DNA of 53,815 nt from Chthoniobacterales bacterium (GTDB lineage: Bacteria > Verrucomicrobiota > Verrucomicrobiia > Chthoniobacterales > DASVRZ01), in contig JBDSQB010000013.1 of the NCBI GenBank assembly GCA_039930045.1, forward strand, positions 1 through 53,815, read 5' to 3'. Position numbers and translations under genes: made by a program. Positions 32,108-42,174 of this stretch are shown here, one piece after another. Each line of letters starts with the position of its first letter. The stretch's first letter is position 1. Under the pieces are notes generated by a model. The model searched no databases and had not been told where the DNA came from. It saw only the letters and a program-made list of their open reading frames with translations.

Positions 32108-33239
32108 CTACATGTCGAGGCTTTGCCCGATGCCTTTGCTGGCTTTCAAGCCGCGGAGTTTGCCGTGGATGAAGGCGTCGAGGTCGCCATCCATGACGGC
32201 TTGCACGTTGCTGGTTTCGACGCCGGTGCGGTGATCCTTCACCATCTGATACGGCTGAAAGACGTAGCTGCGGATTTGATTTCCCCAGGCGACGTCGCCT
32301 TTTTCGCCGTATTGGCGGTCGATGTCGGCGCGCTTTTTGTCGGCTTCGATTTGGAGGAGCTTGGCCTTCAGCATTTTCATCGCAGTCATCCGGTTTTTGA
32401 GCTGGCTGCGCTCGGCCTGACAGGCGACGACGATGCCGCTGGGGATGTGTGTGATGCGCACCGCCGTCTCGACTTTGTTAACATTCTGCCCGCCTTTGCC
32501 GCCGGAGCGGAAAGTATCTAGCTTGATGTCGCGGTCGTCGATTTCGATCGGCACGTCGTCGGGAATTTCCGGCACAGCATCGAGGCTGGCGAAACTGGTG
32601 TGGCGGCGCTTGTTGGAATCAAATGGAGAAATCCTAACCAAGCGATGTACGCCGCGCTCAGTCTGGAGATAACCGTAGGCGTTCGGGCCTTCTATTTTCA
32701 AGGTGACCGACTTGATGCCAGCTTCATCGCCCTCCTGGATATCGACGATGGATTGGGTGAATCCGCTGCGTTCGCACCAGCGCTGATACATGCGCATGAG
32801 CATGTCGGCCCAGTCGCAGGATTCGGTGCCGCCGGCTCCAGAGTGAATGGTGACGAAGGCGTTGGATCCATCAAATTCGCCGGACAAAAGCTGGAGCAAC
32901 TCAAACTCCTCCAGCGCAGTGACAATGCTATCGTGCTCGGTCTGGACTTCCTGATACGCGGCGGAATCCTGCTCCTCGTCGGCGAGTTCCTTAAGCAGGG
33001 TTAGATCTCCCAGACGCGACTCCAGCTTCTGCAGCGGCAGCAATTTGGCGCGCAGCTTGGAGACTTCCTCCACTTGAGTTTGAGCCTGATCTTTGTTGTT
33101 CCAAAAATCGGAGGAGGACATGCGGTCCTCCAGCTCGGCGAGACGGGTTTCTAGTCGGGGAACGTCAAAGGTACCTCCGCAACTCGCCCACACGGATGAG
33201 GAGTTCGTCAGTGCGGAGGTTGAGGTCGTCGGCAGTCAT
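32108..33239 (-). CDS. prfB: Peptide chain release factor 2, made by programmed +1 frameshift
   Basis: The ATG at 33237-33239 opens 24 codons that end CTT TGA. Reading one base on (GAC at 33166-33164) joins a 352-residue frame, for 376 aa in all. The frameshift site has the usual parts: an SD-like CGGAGG, a short spacer, CTT and the UGA stop read by RF2 itself, which gives autoregulation. The long frame shows domain 1 coiled-coil, the tripeptide anticodon-like stretch and the GGQ motif ([20 protein letters not shown]) that triggers peptide release. The SPF-like anticodon reads [18 protein letters not shown]2 terminates at UGA and UAA. Confidence 0.95.
33164..33179 (-). other. RF2 programmed frameshift site
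   Basis: The minus strand reads CGGAGG, TAC, CTT, TGA, C. An SD-like hexamer close to a slippery CTT codon ahead of a UGA stop followed by C is the known RF2 +1 frameshift signal. Confidence 0.93.
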
Positions 33240-33261
33240 GTTAGGAAATGTTAGATACGAG

Positions 33262-33636
33262 TTAGGGCGTGGTCTTCACCGCCGAGGTTGGCGTGGCGCT
33301 AGTGTTGGTGGAATCGAAACGAAAGATCGTCTCGCCCGGTTTCATCAGTTCCAGTTTGTCGCGGGCGATGAGGCCGAGATACTCGGGGTCGTTACGCAGG
33401 CGGGCGACTTCGCGAAGGTTTTTCTGATTGAGGATTTGCGCGGCTTCCACGTCGGCCTTGATCTTGGCGAGGGCGGTTTTTTGTTCCGCCCGCGCCTTCA
33501 AGGCCGGGTAGAAGCAGGCCAGCATTCCGATAATGAAAAGCACCACGAGCAATCCGATGATGACCCGGTTGAGGACTTGGAGATAACTCCGGTCCTTGCG
33601 ACGCTTAAATTCAGGAAATCCGATGGCCTCGCTCAA
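33262..33636 (-). CDS. FtsB/DivIC-like septum formation initiator
   Basis: A 124-aa bitopic protein: a short basic cytoplasmic end (KRRKDRSYLQ), one membrane helix at about 26-45 (IIGLLVVLFIIGMLACFY), then a periplasmic coiled coil (AEQKTALAKIKADVEAAQIL) and the family closing block RLRNDPEYLGLIARDKLELMKPGE. Such proteins form part of the divisome with FtsL and FtsQ. A Thr/Ser-rich tail follows. The stop is 22 bases before prfB and the start 15 bases after eno, so it sits in an eno-ftsB-prfB unit. Confidence 0.9.
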   Translation of the reverse strand: MSEAIGFPEFKRRKDRSYLQVLNRVIIGLLVVLFIIGMLACFYPALKARAEQKTALAKIKADVEAAQILNQKNLREVARLRNDPEYLGLIARDKLELMKPGETIFRFDSTNTSATPTSAVKTTP

Positions 33637-33651
33637 TGGTGAAAAAACTCC

Positions 33652-34974
<1,323 letters not shown>

Positions 34975-35015
34975 TCAGGTTGTAATCGCAGGACCGATGA
35001 GGTCAATCTTGTTCG

Positions 35016-36854
35016 TTATTTCACCGAGAGCGGGCCGGTGTAGGGGGTGATTTTTTCGATGCGGACTTGTTTGGTGCCGCGTTCGGTGGGCAGGGAAACC
35101 GTTTCGCCGACGCCGTGGCCGATCAGACCCTGAGCGATGGAGGTGAGGTAGGAGATAACATTGGAAGTCGGCTCGCTGTCCCACGCACCGAGGATGGTGA
35201 AGGTCTCGCGCTCGGAGGTGGCGGTGTCGGTGATTTCCACGACTGTGCCGATGGAGACGCGGCTCGTGTCGGGATTTTCAAAGCTCGTGCCGCGGGAGAG
35301 GCCGAGCATGTGCTCGATCTCGGCTTTGCGGCGCTGGAGGACGGTTTGCTGGTCCTTGGCGGCCTTGTATTCGAAGTTCTCGCGCAAATCGCCGTGCTCG
35401 CGGGCGGCACTGATTTCCTTCACGTTCTCGGGGATTTTCTTGGTCAGCAGGTCCTCGTATTCCTCTTTGCGCTTCTCGAGGCTGGTCCAGGAAACGATGA
35501 GTTGCTCCTCCTTTTCGGTCACGTCGCCGGAGAGCATCGTTTGCAACTCGGGATGCGCCTTGATGACGCGGGCGAGCAACGAGCGCTTCGTCAGTTCCTC
35601 GAAGACATTGGTCATCATCAGTTTGCGCATGACGTCGCGGGCGTCGTGCGAATTCGCGCCCTCGACCATGTCGGAAACGAGCTCGCGATCTTCCATCAGG
35701 AGATCCTGCAAACGGGTGGCTTTGATTTCGCTCTGCTGATTGCGTTCGATCGCGGAAATGATCGCGGTGAAGAGCCCGGTCTTCGTGTAATCGGGATATT
35801 TCTTGCGCTCCTTGGCCAGCCAGATCAGGCCGTCGGAGGAAATGGAATGCTCGCGAATGCCCTTGTCCAGAGCGCGCTCTAACTCGCCTGTGTTTCCCTG
35901 TTCTTCGAGGAGGCGGGCGACTTCGCCGGCAATGCGGGTGTTGGCGCGTTGCAGGAGGCGGGTGACTTTTTCGATCCAGCGATCGGGGAACGCCTTCGGA
36001 AACGCGGCGAGCACTTTGCGCTGGCGGGCGGCGCCGATGTTGGGCAGCACTTCATTCAAGCGGCCCTCCTCGTCGGCGAGCATTTTTTCGAGGGTTAGAT
36101 TGCTCTGGGAGACGGCGAGCGAAAGATAGGTGGCGGTGATCTCGTCGCGGGCAATGAGGAGTTCCATCGCGTCGGCGGTGTTCAATTTCTGATTTTGCGC
36201 GGCGATGGTGCCGAGGGCGGTGACAACCGGTTTGAGTTTGTCGAGTTCCGGGCCGAAGAGAGCGAGATTCTTGACGATCTGATCGGCGGCGGCGAGTTGA
36301 TCGCGGGTCTGGCGAGCAGTTTGGAAGGTGGCAATCAATTCATCCGTCCGAGACAACGCGTTCTCCCGGAGCAGGATCGGCTCAGTCCGCTTGGCGGGAA
36401 TGGCGATGAGTCCGCCAGTCTTCGCGGTCTTTTTTGCGGCGTCCCACCATTTTTTGAAACCGGCCTCGGTCATGAGATCTGGCACGATCAATTTCGTGAG
36501 CTGATCGACCGTTAATTTATTGTCGTGATCGGCCAGAATCATCCGCAGAAGCTCCGCGGGCTCGCTGCTGGCGAGGACTTTGAGCTGGTCGGCTCCGGTC
36601 GCTTTTTTAACGAGGAAATGATCCGGCGGCACTGCGGCCAGAGTTTCCGCAGCGTATTGAAACTGCATCGGGTGCGCTTTTTTCGACTGGAAATTGATAA
36701 TGACCTGACCCACGAGGTCGTTCCAGGATTCGATCTGGCCGAAGCCCCAGCTTTTGTGGAGGACCCACGTTCCGGGAGTGAGATTTTCCATTTTCTCGCC
36801 ATGTTGGGAGTTGAGTTGACCGGCATCGACGAGTTTCTGAATTTCTGGCAGCAT
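35016..36854 (-). CDS. GreA/GreB-type transcript cleavage factor with a long N-terminal extension
   Basis: A 612-aa protein. The last ~160 residues are a GreA module: a coiled coil with the acidic tip (REHGDLRENFEYKAAKDQQ), then a FKBP-like C-terminal domain with SRVSIGTVVEITDTATSE and VISYLTSIAQGLIGHGVG. In E. coli GreA the tip acids chelate the catalytic magnesium in RNA polymerase. The first ~450 residues start with a Tudor/CarD-like WVLHKSWGFGQIESWNDLVG and continue as a long helical repeat region. This architecture occurs in Verrucomicrobiota and relatives. The N-terminal part may tether the factor to the polymerase or to another protein; its role is not known. Confidence 0.9.
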   Translation of the reverse strand: MLPEIQKLVDAGQLNSQHGEKMENLTPGTWVLHKSWGFGQIESWNDLVGQVIINFQSKKAHPMQFQYAAETLAAVPPDHFLVKKATGADQLKVLASSEPAELLRMILADHDNKLTVDQLTKLIVPDLMTEAGFKKWWDAAKKTAKTGGLIAIPAKRTEPILLRENALSRTDELIATFQTARQTRDQLAAADQIVKNLALFGPELDKLKPVVTALGTIAAQNQKLNTADAMELLIARDEITATYLSLAVSQSNLTLEKMLADEEGRLNEVLPNIGAARQRKVLAAFPKAFPDRWIEKVTRLLQRANTRIAGEVARLLEEQGNTGELERALDKGIREHSISSDGLIWLAKERKKYPDYTKTGLFTAIISAIERNQQSEIKATRLQDLLMEDRELVSDMVEGANSHDARDVMRKLMMTNVFEELTKRSLLARVIKAHPELQTMLSGDVTEKEEQLIVSWTSLEKRKEEYEDLLTKKIPENVKEISAAREHGDLRENFEYKAAKDQQTVLQRRKAEIEHMLGLSRGTSFENPDTSRVSIGTVVEITDTATSERETFTILGAWDSEPTSNVISYLTSIAQGLIGHGVGETVSLPTERGTKQVRIEKITPYTGPLSVK

Positions 36855-36975
36855 AAATAGTTAGGGACAGGAAGGTTAGGGACACCACACGGCGAGGCAA
36901 AGGAAAAACGTCAGATGTGATGCGAGTTGCATTCGACTCAGTTTTTCCCGGGGAGGGATTGCGCGCCCTCCCTCC

Positions 36976-37632
36976 ATGCAGCATCCTGCCGCGATGCCTC
37001 ATCCAACTGCCGACGCCATTCCCCCGGTCCGCCTCCGGGTGTCGGCTAGTTTTCGCGAGTTGCTGGCGCATTCCCAAGGGCGGCAGATGACCATCCATGA
37101 GCTGGAGAAATTTCTTCGCGCCGAGGGCTTTCTGGTCTTTCTCCTGATGCTGGGACTTCCATTTATATTGCCGGTGCCCCTGCCCGTCTCGACTCCATTT
37201 GGACTGGCGATTATTTTGATCAGCAGTGCCATCGCACTCGGGCGCGAGCCGTGGCTGCCGGCGTTCATCCGCCAGCGCCACATCCAGGATCGGTTCCTCG
37301 CAAAAATCCTCAAAGGCGTGATCCGCGTGATGGTTTTCCTGGAGAAATTTACCCGGCCCCGGCTGAATTTCATGTCGCATCGGCTGGTTCTCGCCGCCGT
37401 CGCCTGGGGCATCGCTTACGGCGGGCTCATGCTCTGCCTGCCGCTGCCGGTGCCGGGGACGAATTGCCTGCCGGCGCTCTCGATCATCTTTTTTTCCGCC
37501 GGGTTGATCGAGAAGGACGGCGTCTTTGTTTTGCTCGGCCTGCTCTTTTCGATTTTGGCGACGGCTTATCTCGCTTTCACTTTCCTGATGGGCCGAAACG
37601 CGTTGCAATGGATATGGAACGCAGTTTTCTAA
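36976..37632 (+). CDS. exoD: ExoD family membrane protein
   Basis: A 218-aa protein with about five membrane segments and the family blocks FRELLAHSQGRQMTIHELEK, FLLMLGLPFILPVPLPVSTPFG and LCLPLPVPGTNCLPALSIIF. ExoD-like proteins are linked to exopolysaccharide production in rhizobia; the mechanism is unknown. The start is likely the ATG at 36976; a second ATG at 36994 is possible. It is divergent from the GreA-like gene across about 120 bases. Confidence 0.85.
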   Translation: MQHPAAMPHPTADAIPPVRLRVSASFRELLAHSQGRQMTIHELEKFLRAEGFLVFLLMLGLPFILPVPLPVSTPFGLAIILISSAIALGREPWLPAFIRQRHIQDRFLAKILKGVIRVMVFLEKFTRPRLNFMSHRLVLAAVAWGIAYGGLMLCLPLPVPGTNCLPALSIIFFSAGLIEKDGVFVLLGLLFSILATAYLAFTFLMGRNALQWIWNAVF

Positions 37633-37652
37633 GGATTTCCACAAAACTTCTG

Positions 37653-37682
37653 TTGCGCAGAAACGTAAATCATCGGTATACC
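37653..37682 (+). promoter_or_regulatory. Promoter of the TIGR04073 gene, possibly leaderless
   Basis: TTGCGC (37653-37658), an 18-base spacer and TATACC (37677-37682), then seven bases to the ATG at 37690. No Shine-Dalgarno sequence is present. Geometry is like that of the glutaredoxin gene. Confidence 0.45.
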
Positions 37683-37689
37683 TAACTTT

Positions 37690-38091
37690 ATGAAATTATT
37701 CATCTGCTCCCTCCTCCTCGTGGCTAGTTTCGGCATGGCCCGCGCCGACATTCAAGATCCTCCCGGCAAAAAGTATGATGGCCGCCGCAAGTTTGACCGT
37801 GGTGTGGCTAATATTCTCTACGGCACCGCGGAACTTCCGCACACTATATGCGTCGTAAACAATGAGGAAGGCAACTCGGCTGCCTTCAGTGTCGGCATTC
37901 TCTCTGGTCTGCGCCGCTCTGCCCAACGCATGGGAGTGGGAGTGTTTGAAGTGCTCACGCATCCTTTCCCGCTGAATCGCGGCACCTATAAGCCCTACTT
38001 GAAGAGCCCGACGCGTAACCATAATGGCACTTTCGGGGAATTCCCGCCTGAGCTGGGCTTCGAATCCTCCTACGGCTACGCCCGTCATTAA
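37690..38091 (+). CDS. Exosortase system-associated protein, TIGR04073 family
   Basis: A 133-aa secreted protein with a signal peptide (MKLFICSLLLVASFGMARA). The family core GRRKFDRGVANILYGTAELP is clear, with RRSAQRMGVGVFEVLTHPFP and the aromatic, Tyr-rich end FESSYGYARH. TIGR04073 proteins occur in genomes with exosortase/PEP-CTERM systems, most often in Verrucomicrobiota; their function is unknown. No exosortase is in the window. A strong terminator follows, so this gene forms its own short transcript. Confidence 0.85.
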   Translation: MKLFICSLLLVASFGMARADIQDPPGKKYDGRRKFDRGVANILYGTAELPHTICVVNNEEGNSAAFSVGILSGLRRSAQRMGVGVFEVLTHPFPLNRGTYKPYLKSPTRNHNGTFGEFPPELGFESSYGYARH

Positions 38092-38109
38092 ACCCTCCAT
38101 TATCTCTCT

Positions 38110-38148
38110 GCAAAAAGACTTTCTCGATAATCGGGGAAGTCTTTTTGC
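38110..38148 (+). terminator. Intrinsic terminator after the TIGR04073 gene
   Basis: GCAAAAAGACTT (38110-38121) pairs exactly with AAGTCTTTTTGC (38137-38148) around a 15-base loop, with T residues within and after the second arm. It separates the gene from the methyltransferase gene. Confidence 0.88.
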
Positions 38149-38165
38149 TTTTCTAAAGAACTCCC

Positions 38166-39245
38166 GTGCCACGTCCCACTGTCGATAACAACCCCGCCAT
38201 CCTCACCATTGGCGATGTCGGGTTTGGTGGAAAAGGCGTCGCGCGTCACGAGGGCAAGGTCGTGTTCATTCCCTTCGTCCTCCCGGGCGAAGTCGTTCTC
38301 GCAAAAACCACTCGCGAACACAAAAGCTTTTCCGAGGCGAGTCTGGTTCGCATCTTGCAGCCATCGGAGCATCGCACCGAGCCGCCGTGTCCCTATTTCG
38401 GCACCTGCGGCGGCTGCTCCTACCAGCACGCCACGTATCCGCACCAACTCGAAATCAAGCAGCAGCAAGTCCGCGACACGCTGCGCCGCATCGGCAAACT
38501 CGACGCCGCCGTCGAGCCCACCGTCCCCTCGCCCACGCCGTTCGCCTACCGCAACCGCATCACCGTCCACGTGCAGGAAGGCGACATCGGTTTTTTTGCC
38601 TACGACGAACACAAAATTGTCTCCATCGAGCGCTGCCCCATCGCCAGCGAAGCCGTAAATGCCGAACTCACCGAGCTGCGCAAAAAACGTCCGCGCGACG
38701 GACATTACACGCTCCGCGAGCGCTCCGACGAACGCACTTTTCGCCAGACCAACGACACCGTGGCCGAGCTTCTCGCCAACGCCGTCGGCGACCACCTTCC
38801 CGCCCATGGACCGCTCCTGATCGACGCCTATTGCGGCTCCGGTTTCTTCCTGAAACGCTTCGTCGATCGTTTCGATCAAGCCATCGGCCTCGAATGGAGC
38901 CAATACGCCGTCGCCGCCGCCCAGAAAACCTGCGCCCCGCACGAGTCGTACCAGCTCGGCGACGTCGGCCTGCTCCTCGACGACACCCTCACCTGGGCCC
39001 CCGCCGGCACCACGCTCCTGCTCGATCCGCCCGCCGAGGGACTCGCCCCGCAAGTCACCCGCTCCATTCTCGCGCACCCGCCGCAGACGATTCTCTATAT
39101 TAGCTGCAATCCCTCCACGCTCGCACGCGATTTGGGGAAACTGGCCGCCGCTTACACCGTCCGCCGCGTGCAGCCGTTCGACATGTTTCCGCAGACCGCC
39201 GAGATCGAAGTTCTCGCCATTCTCGAACTCCAGAATCCGATCTAA
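38166..39245 (+). CDS. 23S rRNA (uracil-C5) methyltransferase, RlmD/TrmA family
   Basis: A 359-aa SAM-dependent enzyme. An N-terminal TRAM domain (IGDVGFGGKGVARHEGKVVF, IPFVLPGE) binds RNA. The Fe-S cluster Cys residues lie in CPYFGTCGGCSYQH plus CPIAS. The SAM pocket reads IDAYCGSGFFLKRF and LLLDPPAEGL, and the catalytic Cys is in YISCNPSTLARDL, followed by the general-base Glu near EIEVLAILE. RlmD and RlmCD methylate 23S rRNA uridines, TrmA tRNA; the iron-sulfur cluster favours the rRNA group. GTG start at 38166. Confidence 0.9.
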   Translation: MPRPTVDNNPAILTIGDVGFGGKGVARHEGKVVFIPFVLPGEVVLAKTTREHKSFSEASLVRILQPSEHRTEPPCPYFGTCGGCSYQHATYPHQLEIKQQQVRDTLRRIGKLDAAVEPTVPSPTPFAYRNRITVHVQEGDIGFFAYDEHKIVSIERCPIASEAVNAELTELRKKRPRDGHYTLRERSDERTFRQTNDTVAELLANAVGDHLPAHGPLLIDAYCGSGFFLKRFVDRFDQAIGLEWSQYAVAAAQKTCAPHESYQLGDVGLLLDDTLTWAPAGTTLLLDPPAEGLAPQVTRSILAHPPQTILYISCNPSTLARDLGKLAAAYTVRRVQPFDMFPQTAEIEVLAILELQNPI

Positions 39246-39250
39246 CTCGA

Positions 39251-40435
39251 ATGAAAACCCGACGCTTTGGCCGCACTGAGATTCAGATTCCCGTCCTCTC
39301 CTGTGGCGGGATGCGTTACCAGGAAAGCTGGAACGACCTCACGCCCGAGGACATTCCCACCGCCGGCCAGAACAACCTCGAAGCCACCATCCAGCGCGCA
39401 CTCGAGTTAGGCATCAATCACATCGAGACCGCCCGGGGCTACGGCTCGAGCGAGATGCAACTCGGCTTCCTTTTGCCGCGGCTCGACCGGGAAAAACTCA
39501 TCATCCAGACCAAGCTCGCACCGCAGGAAACGCGCGAGAAATTCATCGAAGCCTTCGAGCTTTCGCTGAAAAACCTGCAACTCGATTACGTCGATCTTTT
39601 CTCCATTCACGGCATTAACAACGCCGAGGTTCTCGCGCAAACTCTCGCCCCCGGCGGCGCTCTCGAGTGCGCCCAGCAATTTCAACGCGAAGGCCGCGTC
39701 CGGCACATCGGATTCTCCACTCACGGCACTTGCGCGGAGATCACCAAGGCACTCAAAACCGACGCGTTTTCCTACGTGAACCTGCACTGGTATTTCGTGA
39801 ACGACCTCAACTGGCCCGCTATTCTCGAAGCCGAAAAACGCGACATCGGCGTCTTCATTATTTCGCCCAACGACAAAGGCGGGAAACTCTACGATCCACC
39901 GAAAAAGCTCGTCGATCTTTGCGCCCCGCTCACGCCAATGGCCTTTAACGACCTCTATTGCCTGTCCCGCCCTCAAGTTCACACCCTCAGCATCGGCGCG
40001 AGCAAACCGAGCGACTTCGACGCCCATATCGAGGCGCTCAAACATTACGATTCCAGAGCGGAAACCATCGCTCCGATAGAAATGCGACTCCGCTCAGAAA
40101 TGAACCGCGTCCTCGGTGCCGACTGGACCGCCAACTGGTGGAAAAACATTCCCGAATACCACGAGTTGCCCGGCGAAATCAATGTCCTGGAAATCCTCCG
40201 CCTCTGGTCGCTGGCGAAGTCGCTCGACCTCGTGAGCTTCGGCAAAATGCGCTACAATTTGCTCGGAAACGCCGGCCACTGGTTCCCTGGAACGAACGCG
40301 AAAACCTTCGACGCGCACGCCCTCGCCCCGCTCCTCGCTGGCTCCGCCTTTGCAGATCGCATCCCGCAGATTCTGACCGAGGCTAACGACATTTTGCTCG
40401 GTGAGGAAGTCCAGCGCCTGAGCAAAAGCGACTAG
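39251..40435 (+). CDS. Aldo/keto reductase
   Basis: A 394-aa TIM-barrel oxidoreductase. Barrel markers are MRYQESWNDL, GINHIETARGYGSSEMQLG (the Asp of the usual FDTAxxYG is a Glu here, IETARGYG), LIIQTKLAP (active-site Lys) and YVDLFSIHGIN (His). The long C-terminal part after residue 300 (RLRSEMNRVLGADWTANWWK) is unusual for single-domain members. The Asp-to-Glu change may alter acid chemistry. The substrate is unknown. It starts 5 bases after the methyltransferase gene. Confidence 0.88.
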   Translation: MKTRRFGRTEIQIPVLSCGGMRYQESWNDLTPEDIPTAGQNNLEATIQRALELGINHIETARGYGSSEMQLGFLLPRLDREKLIIQTKLAPQETREKFIEAFELSLKNLQLDYVDLFSIHGINNAEVLAQTLAPGGALECAQQFQREGRVRHIGFSTHGTCAEITKALKTDAFSYVNLHWYFVNDLNWPAILEAEKRDIGVFIISPNDKGGKLYDPPKKLVDLCAPLTPMAFNDLYCLSRPQVHTLSIGASKPSDFDAHIEALKHYDSRAETIAPIEMRLRSEMNRVLGADWTANWWKNIPEYHELPGEINVLEILRLWSLAKSLDLVSFGKMRYNLLGNAGHWFPGTNAKTFDAHALAPLLAGSAFADRIPQILTEANDILLGEEVQRLSKSD

Positions 40436-40539
40436 TATTGGGGCAAAAAAAACTTGCCCGCTTTTGGCCCAGCAACGAGTCTCGCTGCATCGTTTGCAAT
40501 CCGCAGATGCACCAACCACCAACCAGAAGGAAACTAAAT

Positions 40540-40713
40540 ATGAAATCCAGCACATGTGTTAGCAGTCAGGGAGTTTTGGGAAAAGGACAGCCGATTAGCG
40601 AAGGCATCATTAACGTCGGGCAACCGATCAGCGAGGGTGTTTTCGCCAAGGGACAGCCAATTAGCGAAGACATCGTTCCCCGGGGTGAGCCGATCATCCC
40701 CTTCAACGCCTGA
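40540..40713 (+). CDS. 57-residue peptide of tandem 11-residue repeats
   Basis: A small ORF with its own ribosome site (AGAAGG at 40525-40530, nine bases before the ATG at 40540-40542) and its own strong terminator 20 bases after the stop. Residues 1-15 form a leader with one Cys (residue 6). From residue 16 on there are three exact-length 11-residue repeats and a partial fourth: GQPISEGIINV, GQPISEGVFAK, GQPISEDIVPR and GEPIIPFNA. It has no signal peptide or membrane helix. The repeated short core after a leader resembles ribosomally made peptide precursors or structural repeat peptides, but no known modification enzyme is adjacent. Function is open. Confidence 0.75.
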   Translation: MKSSTCVSSQGVLGKGQPISEGIINVGQPISEGVFAKGQPISEDIVPRGEPIIPFNA

Positions 40714-40732
40714 TCCGTAATAGCAGTCATTT

Positions 40733-40779
40733 GAAAAGCCCCAAGTGGTTTCCATCACTTGGGGCTTTTCGCTTTTTTT
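40733..40779 (+). terminator. Strong terminator after the repeat peptide
   Basis: The arms 40733-40747 and 40756-40770 are complementary (GAAAAGCCCCAAGTG with CACTTGGGGCTTTTC) around an 8-base loop, followed by seven T residues. The last bases touch the mpl start region (ATG 40783), so mpl must have its promoter within or before the terminator. Confidence 0.93.
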
Positions 40780-40782
40780 GAG

Positions 40783-42174
40783 ATGCCTGTCTCCGTCCAA
40801 ATACTGTTAGAAAAAAACCCGCGCGAAGTTCACCTCCATTTTCTGGGGATCTGCGGCATTGCGATGGGCCAGATGGCGATCGAACTCCAGCGGCTGGGAT
40901 ATCGCGTCACAGGTTCGGACGACCAAAGCGATCCGCCAATGTCGCTGATGTTAGCAGCGGCTGGAATCGACGTGGATTCCAGCGGTGAAAACAGGCGGAA
41001 CTGCGACATGTTAGTCATCGGTCGCGGGCATTCTTTGGTGGACACGGGAGTTTCATTCGTATCACTGCCAGAGTTGGTTTCTGCGTTCACTCAACAAGCC
41101 GCGCAACGCGTCGCTGTCGCCGGAACCAAGGGAAAAACCACCACGACTTCGATGCTCACCTGGATGGCCCATTTCGCCGGCTTGCAACCCGACTATCTGA
41201 TCGGCGGAGTGCCCGGAAATTTTCCATCCGGATTGCATTTGAATCGAAGTCCACTGGCGATTTTGGAGGGTGACGAATACGCCAGCTCGCCGACGGATCT
41301 AACACCGAAATTCGTCCACTACCGTCCGACCGCCGCAGTGCTCACTAACATTCATCCCGACCACCTGGAGCTGTATCCCGAGTTTGATAGTTATGAGGAA
41401 CTTTTTGTGAGCATGTTAGCTAATCTCCCCAACAATGGGTTTGCCGTGGTTAGTGGTGATGCGAGTTCCAATTGTATCAAGGCCATTGCGGCGTCTTCCG
41501 CTCCTGTGACCACGGTTGGCTGGGAGGAAACTTCCACGTCCCGGCTCACCGATTATGCCGCTGATAATGATGGAACTCGATTCACTTTTTTAGGGCACGC
41601 GTTCCATCTTTCTCTCCTCGGCAAAGCCAACGTCCTCGACGCCGCGCTGGCCATCGCTGCCGCGCATCACTTGGGCATCGAACCAAAAATTTCCGCAAAG
41701 GCGCTGCGGGATTTTCTCCCGGTGCAGGAACGGCTCCAGCACGTTGGCACTCCCGGCGGCGTCCGGCTGTTTGTCGATAGCAATGTGCATCCCGCGTCGC
41801 TGCAAACGGCGGTCGAGGCGTTGCGCGAACGTCATCCGACGGGACGACTTCTTTGCCTTATCCAGCCGCAAACTCCCGGGCCGGGTGACGGCTATGTGCA
41901 GCGCACGCTCCCGCAGGCGCTGGAGCAGGCGAGTCACGTGTTAGTCGCGCCACCGGCGAACCAGCTGGAAGACTGCGATCCGCCGTTTTCCTGCGAACAA
42001 CTCATTGCCGATCTAACCTCGCTCAACATCACGTCCGCTTATCGCGCCACGCGCAAGACGCTGGTCGCCTGGGTCGTGGAAAACATCCACGCCGGGGACA
42101 CGATTTTGATTGCCGTGCACGCGCCCTCGCGAGCATTGCTCGTCCGCGAAATTACCGCTGCAATAGAACCATGA
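40783..42174 (+). CDS. mpl: UDP-N-acetylmuramate:L-Ala-gamma-D-Glu-meso-DAP ligase
   Basis: A 463-aa Mur-ligase-type enzyme that reattaches recovered murein tripeptide to UDP-MurNAc in cell-wall recycling. The N-terminal VHLHFLGICGIAMGQMAIEL is the Mpl/MurC fold start, and RVAVAGTKGKTTTTSMLTWM is the ATP site. LIGGVPGNF, EGDEYAS and SNVHPASLQTAVEALRER belong to the central and C-terminal domains. The start is the ATG at 40783; the frame is open upstream through the terminator. Its last codons overlap the next gene's ATG (4 bases), so the two are coupled. About nine GTTAG/CTAAC pentamers lie in it. Confidence 0.95.
   Translation: MPVSVQILLEKNPREVHLHFLGICGIAMGQMAIELQRLGYRVTGSDDQSDPPMSLMLAAAGIDVDSSGENRRNCDMLVIGRGHSLVDTGVSFVSLPELVSAFTQQAAQRVAVAGTKGKTTTTSMLTWMAHFAGLQPDYLIGGVPGNFPSGLHLNRSPLAILEGDEYASSPTDLTPKFVHYRPTAAVLTNIHPDHLELYPEFDSYEELFVSMLANLPNNGFAVVSGDASSNCIKAIAASSAPVTTVGWEETSTSRLTDYAADNDGTRFTFLGHAFHLSLLGKANVLDAALAIAAAHHLGIEPKISAKALRDFLPVQERLQHVGTPGGVRLFVDSNVHPASLQTAVEALRERHPTGRLLCLIQPQTPGPGDGYVQRTLPQALEQASHVLVAPPANQLEDCDPPFSCEQLIADLTSLNITSAYRATRKTLVAWVVENIHAGDTILIAVHAPSRALLVREITAAIEP

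Noticed and set aside
38055-38075. tRNA T-arm-like GCTTCGAATCC
   Set aside because: It is inside the TIGR04073 coding region and has no cloverleaf around it.
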